A stretch of DNA of 64,000 nucleotides, from contig NZ_JACZDF010000002.1 of NCBI RefSeq assembly GCF_014852685.1, forward strand, positions 585,935 through 649,934. The letters run 5' to 3'. How positions within the stretch are numbered: the first letter of the stretch is position 1; every line of letters begins with the position of its first letter. The DNA comes from Flavimobilis rhizosphaerae (lineage in GTDB: Bacteria > Actinomycetota > Actinomycetes > Actinomycetales > Cellulomonadaceae). The translations under genes were made by a program, and so were the position numbers. The notes beneath the pieces are model-generated. The model worked only from the letters and a program-made list of their open reading frames with translations. It ran no database searches and was not told the DNA's origin. Positions 24,914 through 33,846 of the stretch are shown in pieces.

Positions 24914-26101
24914 ATGGGGAGCGGGGAACAGGGACGACGTCGAGCGCGCGCAGCGTGGGCCGTGGCAGTGTCTGCGGTCTTCGTGCTGCTCGCAGGGTGC
25001 GCCTCCGTCGACCAACCGGACGACGGCACCACGGCACCGGCAACCACCGCGCCAGTAACCACGGCGCCGGGCGCCGCGGCCACGTCGCAGGGGAGCGTGC
25101 CGACCGACGCGGACGCACCGACGAGCACGAGCGGCGTCAGGACGGGCGGCGAGAACCACGAGCCGGAGGCGCCGACGCCGACCGGAACCGCGAGCGACGA
25201 CCCCACCGACAGCACGGACGTCCCGGGCGGCTCAGGCACCCCGGGCGGGGCGACGGACGACGACAATGGCCAGCCGGGCGACCCCGACGCCGCGACGACG
25301 AGCACCGGCGAGGCCACCGCGCTCGCCGCGCTGGCCGAGCTCAAGGTTAAGGGCCGCGCCCCAAGGACGGGCTACGACCGTGACGCCTTCAGGTACCGTG
25401 CCGTCGACCTCGACCGCAACGGCTGCGACGTGCGCAACGACATCCTGCGACGCGACCTCAGCGACGTCGTGCTCAAGGCCGGCACGCACGGCTGCGTCGT
25501 CGAGTCCGGCGTGCTCGCCGACCCGTACTCCGCGCTGCGCATCGACTTCACGCGCGGTTCGGCCACGTCGAACGACGTGCAGATCGACCACGTCGTCGCG
25601 CTGTCCGACGCGTGGCAGAAGGGCGCACAGCGCTGGAGCGCGGACACGCTCGCGAGCTTCGGCAACGACCCGCTCAACCTCCTCGCCGTCGACGGGCCCC
25701 TCAACCAGCAGAAGAGTGACGGTGACGCGGCGACGTGGCTCCCGCCCAACAAGCCGTTCCGCTGCCAGTACGTCGCACGCCAGATCGCCGTCAAGCACGC
25801 ATACGGGCTGTGGGTGACGGCCGCTGAGAAGACGACGATGGAGCGCATCCTCGGCGCGTGCCCGGACGAGCCGCTGCCGACGGACGACTCTGTCGTCCGC
25901 GTCGTCGTCCTCGGGGACAGGCCCGACGACGCCCCGGAGCCCACGAAGAAGCCCACGGGCGAGGACGACCTCGACCCCGACTACGGCACATGCAAGGAAG
26001 CGATCCGCCACGGCGCCGGCCCCTACTACGCGGACCGCGACCCCGAGTACTACTACTACCGCGACGGTGACGGCGACGGCATCACGTGCGAGCGCCCGTA
26101 G
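24914..26101 (+). CDS. Lipoprotein with DUF1524 (HNH-like) and excalibur domains
   Basis: 395 residues, leaderless: TAGTCT (24902-24907) ends six nt before the ATG. A basic N terminus, a hydrophobic segment and the lipobox LAGC (Cys near residue 34) mark a lipoprotein. Residues ~40-135 are a Thr/Pro/Asp-rich spacer. Residues ~150-310 are DUF1524 with the nuclease-like core DVQIDHVVALSDAW and GNDPLNLLAVDGPLNQQKSDGDAATWLPP. The C-terminal excalibur domain carries the calcium-type loop DGDGDGITCE and paired Cys. It is probably a surface-anchored DNA-degrading enzyme; family nuclease activity is known, the substrate here is inferred. Confidence 0.87.
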   Translation: MGSGEQGRRRARAAWAVAVSAVFVLLAGCASVDQPDDGTTAPATTAPVTTAPGAAATSQGSVPTDADAPTSTSGVRTGGENHEPEAPTPTGTASDDPTDSTDVPGGSGTPGGATDDDNGQPGDPDAATTSTGEATALAALAELKVKGRAPRTGYDRDAFRYRAVDLDRNGCDVRNDILRRDLSDVVLKAGTHGCVVESGVLADPYSALRIDFTRGSATSNDVQIDHVVALSDAWQKGAQRWSADTLASFGNDPLNLLAVDGPLNQQKSDGDAATWLPPNKPFRCQYVARQIAVKHAYGLWVTAAEKTTMERILGACPDEPLPTDDSVVRVVVLGDRPDDAPEPTKKPTGEDDLDPDYGTCKEAIRHGAGPYYADRDPEYYYYRDGDGDGITCERP

Positions 26102-26110
26102 GCTCGGGCC

Positions 26111-26782
26111 ATGACCGAGACAGTTCTGCGCGCCACCGCCGTCCTGTGCGACATGGACGGCACCCTCATCGACTCGACCGCAGCTGTCGTCCGGGCATGG
26201 ACGGAGTTCAGCGACGAGCACGACCTCGACATCGACGACGTGCTCGCGTACTGCCACGGCCGGCTCACGCACGCGACCGTCGACCACTTCCTGCCGCACC
26301 TGCCGGCCGCGGAACGTGACCGGCTCGCAGACGAGCTCCTCGCGGGCGAGGCGGACCGCCACGACGGCGTCGTCGAGGTTCCCGGCGCCGCGGCGTTCAT
26401 GGCGCGCCTCGCCGAGCTCGGCGTCCCGGTCGCTCTCGTGACGAGCGCGCCGCGCGACCTCGCGCACGCGCGCATGGGCGTGAGCGGCGTCGAGGTCCCT
26501 GTCGTCACCGTGACGTCGGACGACGTCACGCACGGCAAGCCGCACCCCGAGCCGTACCTGCGCGGTGCCGAGCTGCTCGGCGTGCCGATCGAGCAGTGCC
26601 TCGTCCTCGAGGACGCCGACGCCGGCATTGTCGCGGGACTCACCGCGGGTGCGCGCGTGCTCGTCGTCGGCGAGCACTCATCTGCGACGACCGCGGGCCT
26701 GCCGCGCGCCCACGACCTCAGGGACGTCACCGTCCGGCGCGACGGCGACGAGGCCGTGCTGACGATCGGCGCGCGACGTTGA
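26111..26782 (+). CDS. HAD-superfamily phosphatase (beta-phosphoglucomutase-like)
   Basis: 223 residues. Subfamily I HAD motifs: CDMDGTLIDST (nucleophile and acid/base Asp), LVTSAPRD, KPHPEPYLRGAELLG and EDADAGIVAGLTAG. The helical cap (residues ~15-85) is the type seen in sugar-phosphate phosphatases such as GPP1/YfbT-like enzymes. The hexamer TAGGCT (26099-26104) lies six nt before the ATG and its first three bases are the stop codon of the preceding lipoprotein gene. The substrate is not predictable. Confidence 0.87.
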   Translation: MTETVLRATAVLCDMDGTLIDSTAAVVRAWTEFSDEHDLDIDDVLAYCHGRLTHATVDHFLPHLPAAERDRLADELLAGEADRHDGVVEVPGAAAFMARLAELGVPVALVTSAPRDLAHARMGVSGVEVPVVTVTSDDVTHGKPHPEPYLRGAELLGVPIEQCLVLEDADAGIVAGLTAGARVLVVGEHSSATTAGLPRAHDLRDVTVRRDGDEAVLTIGARR

Positions 26783-26824
26783 CGCGCCGCGGCGACCAGT
26801 CGATGCCGGGACCCATACGGACAA

Positions 26825-26869
26825 GAATCCGCGCGGATGGCTGCTCCCAGCAGCCATCCGCGCGGAATC
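26825..26869. repeat. 45-bp palindromic element, copy 1
   Basis: Arms of 21 bases (26825-26845 and 26849-26869, one mismatch) flank CCC, so the transcript would form a very stable hairpin. It lies 43 bases after the HAD phosphatase stop, between convergent genes, where it could terminate both. There is no U tract. A related 45-base copy (36 of 45 positions identical) occurs at 53368-53412. Confidence 0.8.
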
Positions 26870-26950
26870 GTCGGAGGGTAGTGGGACGCTGACGGTTCCG
26901 GCCGGGTCGACGAACGCCGTCGAGGCGTAGGTCGGATCGGCGAGGGCCTG

Positions 26951-27385
26951 CTACGCGCAGCTGTCGCACACTCCGGTCGCCGGAAGCGTCATGAAGCACG
27001 TCGGACAGACAGGCGCCTCGCGCTCGGGAACGACAGGCTTGCGCGGCGCCGCCGCCTTGCGGGGTGCTGCAGCCTTCCGGGAAGCGACCGCCGAGCGCTG
27101 AGCACCCTCCGGCTCGGTCACCTCGAACCCGCGCTTGCGGAGGATCGCAGCGGCGCCAGATGCCCCGCCGTGGAACTCGTCGGACGTCGCGGCGCGTCCC
27201 GTCGCGTAGCGGTGCGCCACGCCGAGGATCGCCTTCGAGTCGTACGTCCGACCGTCATGGACGAGCGTGTAGCCCCGGGAAGGCATGAACCCGTAGACAC
27301 CGAGGAAGTTCTCAGCCCCGCGATCGTCGTACTCGGCGATCGCTTGGAGGATGTGCTGCTGCGTCACGGAAGAGAAAGTCGCCAC
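26951..27385 (-). CDS. ScoMcrA-head-domain protein with C-terminal zinc ribbon
   Basis: 144 residues; TAGGCT (27397-27392, minus strand) lies six nt before the GTG. Residues ~5-90 (ILQAIAEYDDRGAENFLGVYGF, RGYTLVHDGRTYDSKAILGVAH, LRKRGFEV) match, from memory, the N-terminal head domain of ScoMcrA-type modification-dependent restriction enzymes. The sulfur-binding and HNH domains of ScoMcrA are missing. Instead an Arg/Lys/Ala/Pro-rich linker (APRKAAAPRK repeats) leads to CPTC-x10-CDSC, a four-Cys zinc ribbon at the very C terminus. It is probably a nucleic-acid-binding protein; its function is unknown. Confidence 0.75.
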   Translation of the reverse strand: MATFSSVTQQHILQAIAEYDDRGAENFLGVYGFMPSRGYTLVHDGRTYDSKAILGVAHRYATGRAATSDEFHGGASGAAAILRKRGFEVTEPEGAQRSAVASRKAAAPRKAAAPRKPVVPEREAPVCPTCFMTLPATGVCDSCA

Positions 27386-27524
27386 ACCCCGAGCCTAGAC
27401 GCCCCTGCCGGGCCGACCTGACCGCGATCGAGCGAGGTGCACGAGACGATCGTCACGCCGACGGCCCACGCACGAGTGGCCCGCCACGCATGGGCGTGAC
27501 GGGCCGCTCGGGTGTGCCGGAGTC

Positions 27525-28340
27525 TCAGACCGTCGGGTCCGCGAGCCCGTCGAGGTACGCCATGTCCGTCGCGGAGATCTCGAAGTCGACGTCGGCATTC
27601 TCGACCATGCGCGAGGGCGTCGTCGTCTTGGGGAGCGCGACCGCGCCCTTCTGCAGGACGTACCGGATCGAGAGCTGCGCGACCGTGCGGCCGTAGCGCT
27701 CGGCGACGGCCGCGAGCTCCCGGCTGTCGAGCAGCGCGCCGGTAGCGAGCGGCGAGTACGCCTCGATGACGATCCCGCGGTCGGCGCAGAATGACGAGAC
27801 GCCCGCCTGTGCGTGCCCCGGGAAGAACCGGATCTGGTTGGCGTGCGGAGTGACCTTCGCGGTGCCGAGGAGGGCCGTGAGGTGCTCGACCTCGAAGTTC
27901 GACACGCCGATCGCACGGACCTCGCCGTGCGCGTACGCCTCCTCCATGGCCCGCCACACCTCGGCGTTGCCCTCCGTGTGGTTGGAGCCGATCGCGTCCC
28001 ACGGCCAGGGTGCGTGGATGAGCATGAGGTCGATGCGGCCGAGCTTGTCGAGCGAGAGGCGGATCGACTCGACGGCTTCGTCGTACGTCTTGAGCTGCGC
28101 CGGGATCTTCGTCGTCACGAAGATCTCCTCGCTCGGGATGCCGGAGTCGGCGATCGCGCGGGCGACCGACGCCTCGTTGCCGTAGGCGCGCGCCGTGTCG
28201 ATGTGCCGGTAGCCGACGCGCAGCGCCTCGGCGACCGCGTCGTACGTCTCTGGGCCGTCCGGGACCTGCCATGTGCCGAGGCCGAGCGTGGGGATCTCCA
28301 CGCCGTTGGCGAGGGTCGTCGTCGTCGTGAACGTGCTCAC
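27525..28340 (-). CDS. Aldo/keto reductase
   Basis: 271 residues. The GTG start at 28340 is preceded by GAGGAGTAAATT. The AKR tetrad is intact: DTARAYGNE (Asp, Tyr), VTTKIP (Lys), LMLIHAPWPWD (His). GVSNFEVEHL and the NADPH-binding ALPKTTTPSRMVENADVDFEI are also present. It reduces aldehydes or ketones with NADPH in the cytosol and resembles the 2,5-diketo-gluconate reductase group (AKR5). It lies 32 bases downstream of the luciferase/FAD fusion gene on the same strand, so the two probably form an operon acting on the same kind of substrate or stress. Confidence 0.92.
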   Translation of the reverse strand: MSTFTTTTTLANGVEIPTLGLGTWQVPDGPETYDAVAEALRVGYRHIDTARAYGNEASVARAIADSGIPSEEIFVTTKIPAQLKTYDEAVESIRLSLDKLGRIDLMLIHAPWPWDAIGSNHTEGNAEVWRAMEEAYAHGEVRAIGVSNFEVEHLTALLGTAKVTPHANQIRFFPGHAQAGVSSFCADRGIVIEAYSPLATGALLDSRELAAVAERYGRTVAQLSIRYVLQKGAVALPKTTTPSRMVENADVDFEISATDMAYLDGLADPTV

Positions 28341-28372
28341 AATTTACTCCTCGGAGAGATCTGGATGGGCGG

Positions 28373-30676
28373 TCATGCCTTCGTCACGTCGAAGTTCGCG
28401 TTGAACACGTCGTCGGGGTCGACCTCGGCCTTGAGCGCCTTGAGGCGCGCAAGGGTCGTGGGCGGGAATGCCTCGCGCACGCGGGCGGGCGACTCGTCGG
28501 TCTCAAAGCTCGAGTACAGGCCCACGAAGTGCTTGCGCAACGGCGCCCACACGCGCTCGAGGCGCGTGCCGTCGACGCCCATCGCGCTCACGGCGAACGA
28601 CGCGGAGCGGTGCGCGTACGCGGTCGCGTCCGGCGCGACGTCGGCGGCCGCGCCGCCGGTCGCGCGGATCTGGAAGAAGTAGACCTCGCCGGATGCGAGC
28701 ATCTCGGCGGCCGCCGCCGCGAACGCGGGCGTCATCCGCTCGAGGAGGCCCGAGCGCGAGTGCGGCTCGCCGTCGGAGACGTGGCCCTCCTCGGGAGCGT
28801 TCGCGATGACCTGCGTGTACGTCGTAAGGCGCACGTCCTGGCCGTAGAGCGGCGAGATCGCCGCGATCGGCTGGAGCCGCTCGACGATTGTGTCCGGGTC
28901 GGACGAGTCGACCACCGTCATCGTCTGTACGACCTTCGGCTGGCCCGCGCGGGGCCGCCCCATGAGGAGGAAACTCGTCGTGTCGCGCGGCGCGTCCTGG
29001 ACGTACGCGCCCCAACGGGCGAGGAAGTCCGCGGTGTCTTCCGCGTCCTGCGTGAGTGTGCCCCAGCCGAGCTCGCCGACCTCGCGCGCCTCGAGAACGA
29101 ACGACGTGACGACACCGAGGTTCGCGCCCGCGCCGCGCACGCCCCAGAAGAGCTCGGTGTTCTGCTCGTCGTTCGCGACGACGACGGAGCCGTCGGCGAG
29201 CACCATTTCGACCTCGCGCACGTGATCGATCGTCAGGCCGTGCTCACGGCCGAGGAAGCCGATGCCGCCCGCGGTCGCGAGACCGCCGACACCCACGCCG
29301 CCGAAGTCGCCCGAGCTGATCGCCCAGCCGCGCGGCCCGATCTCGCGTGCGACGTCCATCCAGCGGGCGCCCGGCTGCACCCGCACGAGACGGGCAGCGT
29401 CGTCGACGACCTCGACCTTCCGCATCTTGCCGAGGTCGAGGACGATGCCACCCGCGTTCGTCGAACGGCCAGAGATCCCGTGGCCGCCCGAGCGGACGCC
29501 GAGCGGCAGGTGCGGCTGACGGCGCGCGAACGCGAGGGCCTCGACGACCTCGGACGTCGAGCCCGGGCGCAGGACGATGCCCGGCGAGCCCCCGCGCATG
29601 TAGCCGCCGCGCGCACGGTGGTAGTCGCGGTCGCCCGGCTCGACGGCCGTCTCGGCGAGCGACGCGGGAACACCGTCGTAGTCGACCTCGGGCGCACGGA
29701 GCTCGAGCGCCTTACGGGAACGCACGCGCACGCCGCGCGAACCGCCCTCGACCGCGGCGTCGACGCGCTCGCGGAGCGCGGGCACGACTTCCTGCGCGAA
29801 CTGCGTCATGACGGCCGGCTCGTCCGTGCCGAGGATCACCGTGCCGAGGCCGTGCTCGACGACAAGAGGTAGCAGGTCCTCGACCCAGGTCTCGGCCGGA
29901 CCCTGGAGGAATCCGGTGCGGACGGGGGAGAAACGGCCGTTGATGTTGAGCATGCGGCGCACCTCGCGCGGGTCGCGGCCCGCGGCCTCGGCGGCCGCGT
30001 CGATCGTCGCGTTGCCCTCGACGAACGCGCGCACCCCCGTGCCCCCGTCCATCTGCGCGAGGTACGCCAGCGACGGCAGCCAGCCGTCGGCCTGCGTGCC
30101 GACGAGCCGCAGCATGCGCGGCTTGAGGGCGCCGACGATGATGGGGATCTCGCGCGACGGCGACGGACCGCGCTTGGCGCCGTCGACGTGGTGGAACTCG
30201 CCGGCCACGCGCAGGGGGCTCTTCTCGTGCTCGTCCCAGACGCCCCGGATGATCTCGATGGCCTCGCCGAGCGCCGTGACGCCCTGGCCAGGAGTGAGGC
30301 GCTCGGCGCCCATCGCGACCATCGCGTCCCAGAACGCGCCCGCGCCGAGACCGAGGTCGACGCGGCCGCCCGAGAGCAGGTCGAGGCTCGCGACCGAGCG
30401 TGCGAGGACCGCGGGCTGGCGCAGCGGGACGTTGAGGACGTTGCCCATGACGCGGATGCGGTCCGTCTGCGCGGCGACCCACGACAGGAGGGTCCACGTG
30501 TCGAGGAACGCAGGCTGGTACGGGTGGTCCTGGAAGGTCGCGAGGTCGTAGCCGAGCTCCTCGGCGAGCTTCGCGATCGTGACGGGGTTCTGGGCCGGGC
30601 GCGCCACCGGGGTGACGAACACCCCGGTCTCGAGCCGGTGTCCGTAGTGCACGTCGCGTCCCTCCGTCGTCGTCAC
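28373..30676 (-). CDS. Fusion of luciferase-like (LLM) flavin oxidoreductase and PCMH/BBE-type FAD oxidase
   Basis: 767 residues from the GTG at 30676 (a GTG at 30652 is possible). Residues ~1-325 are an LLM class FMN/F420-dependent TIM barrel (ETGVFVTPVARPAQNPVTIAKLAEELGYDLATFQDHPYQ, GRVDLGLGAGAFWDAM, REIPIIVGALKPRMLRLVG). Residues ~330-767 are a VAO/PCMH FAD enzyme: GVRSGGHGISGRS (His for a single 8-alpha-histidyl FAD link), GVGVGGLATAGGIGFLGREHGLTIDHV, and the BBE end DPDDVFNANFDV. The Cys for a second covalent FAD bond is absent. Joining two flavoenzymes suggests two consecutive redox steps on one substrate, which is not identifiable. An aldo/keto reductase follows. Confidence 0.87.
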   Translation of the reverse strand: MTTTEGRDVHYGHRLETGVFVTPVARPAQNPVTIAKLAEELGYDLATFQDHPYQPAFLDTWTLLSWVAAQTDRIRVMGNVLNVPLRQPAVLARSVASLDLLSGGRVDLGLGAGAFWDAMVAMGAERLTPGQGVTALGEAIEIIRGVWDEHEKSPLRVAGEFHHVDGAKRGPSPSREIPIIVGALKPRMLRLVGTQADGWLPSLAYLAQMDGGTGVRAFVEGNATIDAAAEAAGRDPREVRRMLNINGRFSPVRTGFLQGPAETWVEDLLPLVVEHGLGTVILGTDEPAVMTQFAQEVVPALRERVDAAVEGGSRGVRVRSRKALELRAPEVDYDGVPASLAETAVEPGDRDYHRARGGYMRGGSPGIVLRPGSTSEVVEALAFARRQPHLPLGVRSGGHGISGRSTNAGGIVLDLGKMRKVEVVDDAARLVRVQPGARWMDVAREIGPRGWAISSGDFGGVGVGGLATAGGIGFLGREHGLTIDHVREVEMVLADGSVVVANDEQNTELFWGVRGAGANLGVVTSFVLEAREVGELGWGTLTQDAEDTADFLARWGAYVQDAPRDTTSFLLMGRPRAGQPKVVQTMTVVDSSDPDTIVERLQPIAAISPLYGQDVRLTTYTQVIANAPEEGHVSDGEPHSRSGLLERMTPAFAAAAAEMLASGEVYFFQIRATGGAAADVAPDATAYAHRSASFAVSAMGVDGTRLERVWAPLRKHFVGLYSSFETDESPARVREAFPPTTLARLKALKAEVDPDDVFNANFDVTKA

Positions 30677-30891
30677 GGCACTGCGCCGCGTCCTCCTCTC
30701 CCAATGCTCGTCCCGTCGTGGGCATTCCCGGCACCACCGGGTGGTGACGCCGGGCACGTCCCTGCCGTCCCGGTGGCAGCCTCCGTCGCCACGTCGTCGC
30801 CCTGGGCGCTGCAGCGGACGACGACGACCGGTGGGCGGGCGACCGCGGATCTGCGCGGCGGCCGCGCGCGGGTCGCGTACTCTTGGGGATC

Positions 30892-32013
30892 GTGGCCATC
30901 ATCGACTTCCCTGCAGAGATCACCGCGCTGAGGACGACTCTCGCGACCATCGCGGCCGTGAGCGACCCGACCGCGCTGCGCGCGAAGATCGCGAGCCTCA
31001 CGGAGCAGGCGGCCGCGCCGGACCTCTGGGACGACCCGGAGGCCGCGCAGAAGGTCACGCAGGCGCTCTCGCAGGCGCAGTCCGAGCTCGACCGCGTCGC
31101 CGGCATGGGCTCGCGCATCGACGACCTCGAGGTCCTCGTCGAGATGGCTGTCGAGGGCGACGACGCGGAGACGCTCGAGGAGGCCGAGGCCGAGCTCGCG
31201 GCGATCCGCAAGGACATCGACCAGCTCGAGATCCGGACGCTCCTCGCGGGCGAGTACGACGAGCGTGAGGCCGTCATCACGATCCGTGCGGGCGCCGGTG
31301 GCGTCGACGCCGCGGACTTCGCCGAGATGCTCATGCGCATGTACCTGCGCTGGGCCGAGCGCCACGGCTACGCGACCGCGGTCCTCGACACGTCCTACGC
31401 CGAGGAGGCGGGCCTCAAGTCCGCGACCTTCGAGGTCAAGGCGCCCTACGCGTTCGGCCACCTCTCGGTCGAGGCCGGCACGCACCGCCTCGTGCGCATC
31501 TCGCCCTTCGACAACCAGGGCCGCCGCCAGACGTCGTTCGCGGCCGTCGAGGTCGTCCCGCTCATCGAGCAGACCGACTCCATCGAGATCCCCGAGTCCG
31601 AGATCAAGGTCGACGTCTTCCGCTCCTCGGGCCCCGGCGGCCAGTCCGTCAACACGACGGACTCCGCCGTCCGCATGACGCACATCCCGACCGGCATCGT
31701 CGTGTCGATGCAGAACGAGAAGTCGCAGATCCAGAACCGCGCCGCGGCCCTCCGCGTCCTGCAGTCCCGTCTGCTCCTCGAGCGTCAGGCCGAGGAGAAG
31801 GCGAAGAAGAAGGAGCTCGCGGGAGACATCAAGGCGTCCTGGGGCGACCAGATGCGCTCCTACGTCCTCCAGCCGTACCAGATGGTCAAGGACCTCCGCA
31901 CCAACCACGAGGTCGGCAACACCGCCGCTGTCTTCGACGGCGACATCGACGACTTCATGGCGGCCGGCATCCGCTGGCGCCGCAACCTCCAGCTCGAGGC
32001 CGAGCAGGGCTGA
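30892..32013 (+). CDS. prfB: Peptide chain release factor 2
   Basis: 373 residues from the GTG at 30892, eight nt after TACTCT; an in-frame TTG at 30883 is less likely. It has the GGQ motif for peptidyl-tRNA hydrolysis (SGPGGQSVN) and the SPF motif for UGA/UAA reading ([15 protein letters not shown]). The N-terminal coiled-coil domain is normal. No in-frame UGA with a CUUU slip site occurs near codon 25, so the autoregulatory frameshift of enterobacterial prfB is absent. It is followed by ftsE-ftsX-smpB, the usual actinobacterial order. Confidence 0.96.
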   Translation: MAIIDFPAEITALRTTLATIAAVSDPTALRAKIASLTEQAAAPDLWDDPEAAQKVTQALSQAQSELDRVAGMGSRIDDLEVLVEMAVEGDDAETLEEAEAELAAIRKDIDQLEIRTLLAGEYDEREAVITIRAGAGGVDAADFAEMLMRMYLRWAERHGYATAVLDTSYAEEAGLKSATFEVKAPYAFGHLSVEAGTHRLVRISPFDNQGRRQTSFAAVEVVPLIEQTDSIEIPESEIKVDVFRSSGPGGQSVNTTDSAVRMTHIPTGIVVSMQNEKSQIQNRAAALRVLQSRLLLERQAEEKAKKKELAGDIKASWGDQMRSYVLQPYQMVKDLRTNHEVGNTAAVFDGDIDDFMAAGIRWRRNLQLEAEQG

Positions 32014-32231
32014 CGCAGCCCGCACCGCCTGCCGTGACGGCCGCGCCCCGCTGGGCCGCGGCCGTCCGCGTTCCGTGAGCCTGTGAGGTCCCTGGACGCC
32101 ACGCGCGGCGTGTCCCGCGCGGATCGACGCCGGCGCGTGCCTAGTCTCGAGAAGGCCTCGCTGCCGCACGATCCCGTCGTGCCCGCTCGCGGCCGACCGC
32201 CCGACCCGACCGAACGGAACGTGCAGCACCC

Positions 32232-32921
32232 GTGATCAGCCTCGACAACGTCAGCAAGGTCTACGCGCGCGGCGCGCGGCCCGCGCTCGACTCCGTGTCC
32301 CTCGAGATCGAGCGTGGCGAGTTCGTGTTCGTCGTCGGCGCCTCCGGCTCCGGCAAGTCGACGTTCCTTCGGCTCGTCCTGCGTGAGGAGCGCCCGACGT
32401 CCGGAACCGTCACCGTCGCCGGCAAGGACCTTTCGACCCTCTCGAGCTGGAAGGTGCCCGCGCTGCGCCGCCAGATCGGTGCTGTCTTCCAGGACTTCCG
32501 GCTCCTGCCCAACAAGACGGTCTTCGAGAACGTCGCGTTCGCGCTCCAGGTCATCGGCAAGCCCAAGCACCACATCATGACCGTCGTGCCCGACGTCCTC
32601 GAGATGGTCGGCCTCGAGGGCAAGGAGAAGCGGCGCCCGCACGAGCTCTCGGGTGGTGAGCAGCAGCGCGTCGCGATCGCGCGCGCGTTCGTCAACCGGC
32701 CGCCGATCCTCCTGTGCGACGAGCCCACGGGCAACCTCGACCCGACGACCTCCCTGGGGATCATGCGACTGCTCGACCGCATCAACCGCACCGGCACGAC
32801 CGTCGTCATGGCGACGCACGACGACGAGATCGTCGACCAGATGCGCAAGCGCGTCCTCGAGCTCGCCACCGGCGAGCTCGTGCGCGACCAGCGCCGTGGC
32901 GTCTACGGCTCGCAGCGCTGA
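32232..32921 (+). CDS. ftsE: Cell division ATP-binding protein FtsE
   Basis: 229 residues; GTG start. It is an ABC ATPase of the type VII (MacB-like) group: Walker [17 protein letters not shown]-loop [23 protein letters not shown], signature [15 protein letters not shown], Walker [14 protein letters not shown], and H-loop [10 protein letters not shown]. FtsE with FtsX transmits ATP-driven changes across the membrane to a peptidoglycan hydrolase at the division site. The 218-base interval before it after prfB holds no clear gene, only a GC-rich leader. Confidence 0.96.
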   Translation: MISLDNVSKVYARGARPALDSVSLEIERGEFVFVVGASGSGKSTFLRLVLREERPTSGTVTVAGKDLSTLSSWKVPALRRQIGAVFQDFRLLPNKTVFENVAFALQVIGKPKHHIMTVVPDVLEMVGLEGKEKRRPHELSGGEQQRVAIARAFVNRPPILLCDEPTGNLDPTTSLGIMRLLDRINRTGTTVVMATHDDEIVDQMRKRVLELATGELVRDQRRGVYGSQR

Positions 32922-32931
32922 GGGGGCTGAC

Positions 32932-33846
32932 ATGAGACTTCAGTTCATCCTGTCCGAGATCGGCATCGGCCTGCGCCGCAACCTGTCCATGACGGTCGCC
33001 GTCATCCTCGTGACGTTCATCTCGCTCACCTTCGTCGGCGCCGCGGGTCTCTTGCAGATCCAGGTCGGCAAGCTCAAGGACGACTGGTACGGCAAGGTCG
33101 AGGTCTCAGTCTTCCTGTGCCCGGCCGGATCCCCGAACGTCCAGTGCGCCGACGGCGAGGCGACGCCCGAGCAGATCGACGCGATCTGGGCGCTCCTTGA
33201 CTCGCCCGAGCTTGCGCCTGAGATCCAGAAGCCCTACTTCGAGACGAAGGAAGAGGCGTTCCGCTCCTTCCAGGAGTACTTCGAGGGACAGGACTGGGCG
33301 CAGGCCATCACGGTCGATGACATGCAGGCGTCGTTCCGGATCAAGCTCAAGGACCCGGAGCGCTACGAGATCGTCGCCGACGTCCTCTCCGGTCGTCCGG
33401 GCGTCGAGTCGGTCGAGGACCAGCGGAAGATCTTCGACTCCCTCTTCCTCGTCCTCAACCGGGCGTCGGTCATGACGGTGGGGCTTGCGGCGCTCATGCT
33501 CGTCGCCGCGACGCTCCTCATCACCGTGACGATCCGGCTCTCGGCGCTGTCCCGCTCGCGCGAGACCGGCATCATGCGGCTCGTCGGTGCGTCGAACCTC
33601 TTCATCCAGCTGCCGTTCATGCTCGAGGGGGCGATCGCGGCAGGCATCGGCGCGCTCCTCGCGGGCGGTGGTTTGTGGCTCGGCGTCAAGTACCTTGTCA
33701 CCGACTGGCTCGCCGGGCAGGTCGACTGGGTGCCGCTCGTCGGGCAGTCCGACGTCCTCCTCATCGCCCCGCTCCTGCTCGCGATCGCGGTCGTCCTCGC
33801 GCTCGTCGCGTCCGTCGTCACCCTTCGCCGGTACATGAAGGTATGA
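32932..33846 (+). CDS. ftsX: Cell division protein FtsX
   Basis: 304 residues, starting ten bases after ftsE. There is one N-terminal helix (residues ~20-45), a large extracellular loop (residues ~50-175, with a Cys pair CPAGSPNVQC) that binds the hydrolase partner, then three C-terminal helices (MTVGLAALMLVAATLLITVTI, FMLEGAIAAGIGALLAGGGLWLG, LLIAPLLLAIAVVLALVASVV). The stop overlaps the ATG of the M23 gene (ATGA), supporting a joint FtsEX-hydrolase complex. Confidence 0.95.
   Translation: MRLQFILSEIGIGLRRNLSMTVAVILVTFISLTFVGAAGLLQIQVGKLKDDWYGKVEVSVFLCPAGSPNVQCADGEATPEQIDAIWALLDSPELAPEIQKPYFETKEEAFRSFQEYFEGQDWAQAITVDDMQASFRIKLKDPERYEIVADVLSGRPGVESVEDQRKIFDSLFLVLNRASVMTVGLAALMLVAATLLITVTIRLSALSRSRETGIMRLVGASNLFIQLPFMLEGAIAAGIGALLAGGGLWLGVKYLVTDWLAGQVDWVPLVGQSDVLLIAPLLLAIAVVLALVASVVTLRRYMKV

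Noticed and set aside
30892..32013. Programmed frameshift in prfB
   Set aside because: The gene is one uninterrupted frame without an early in-frame TGA or slip site.
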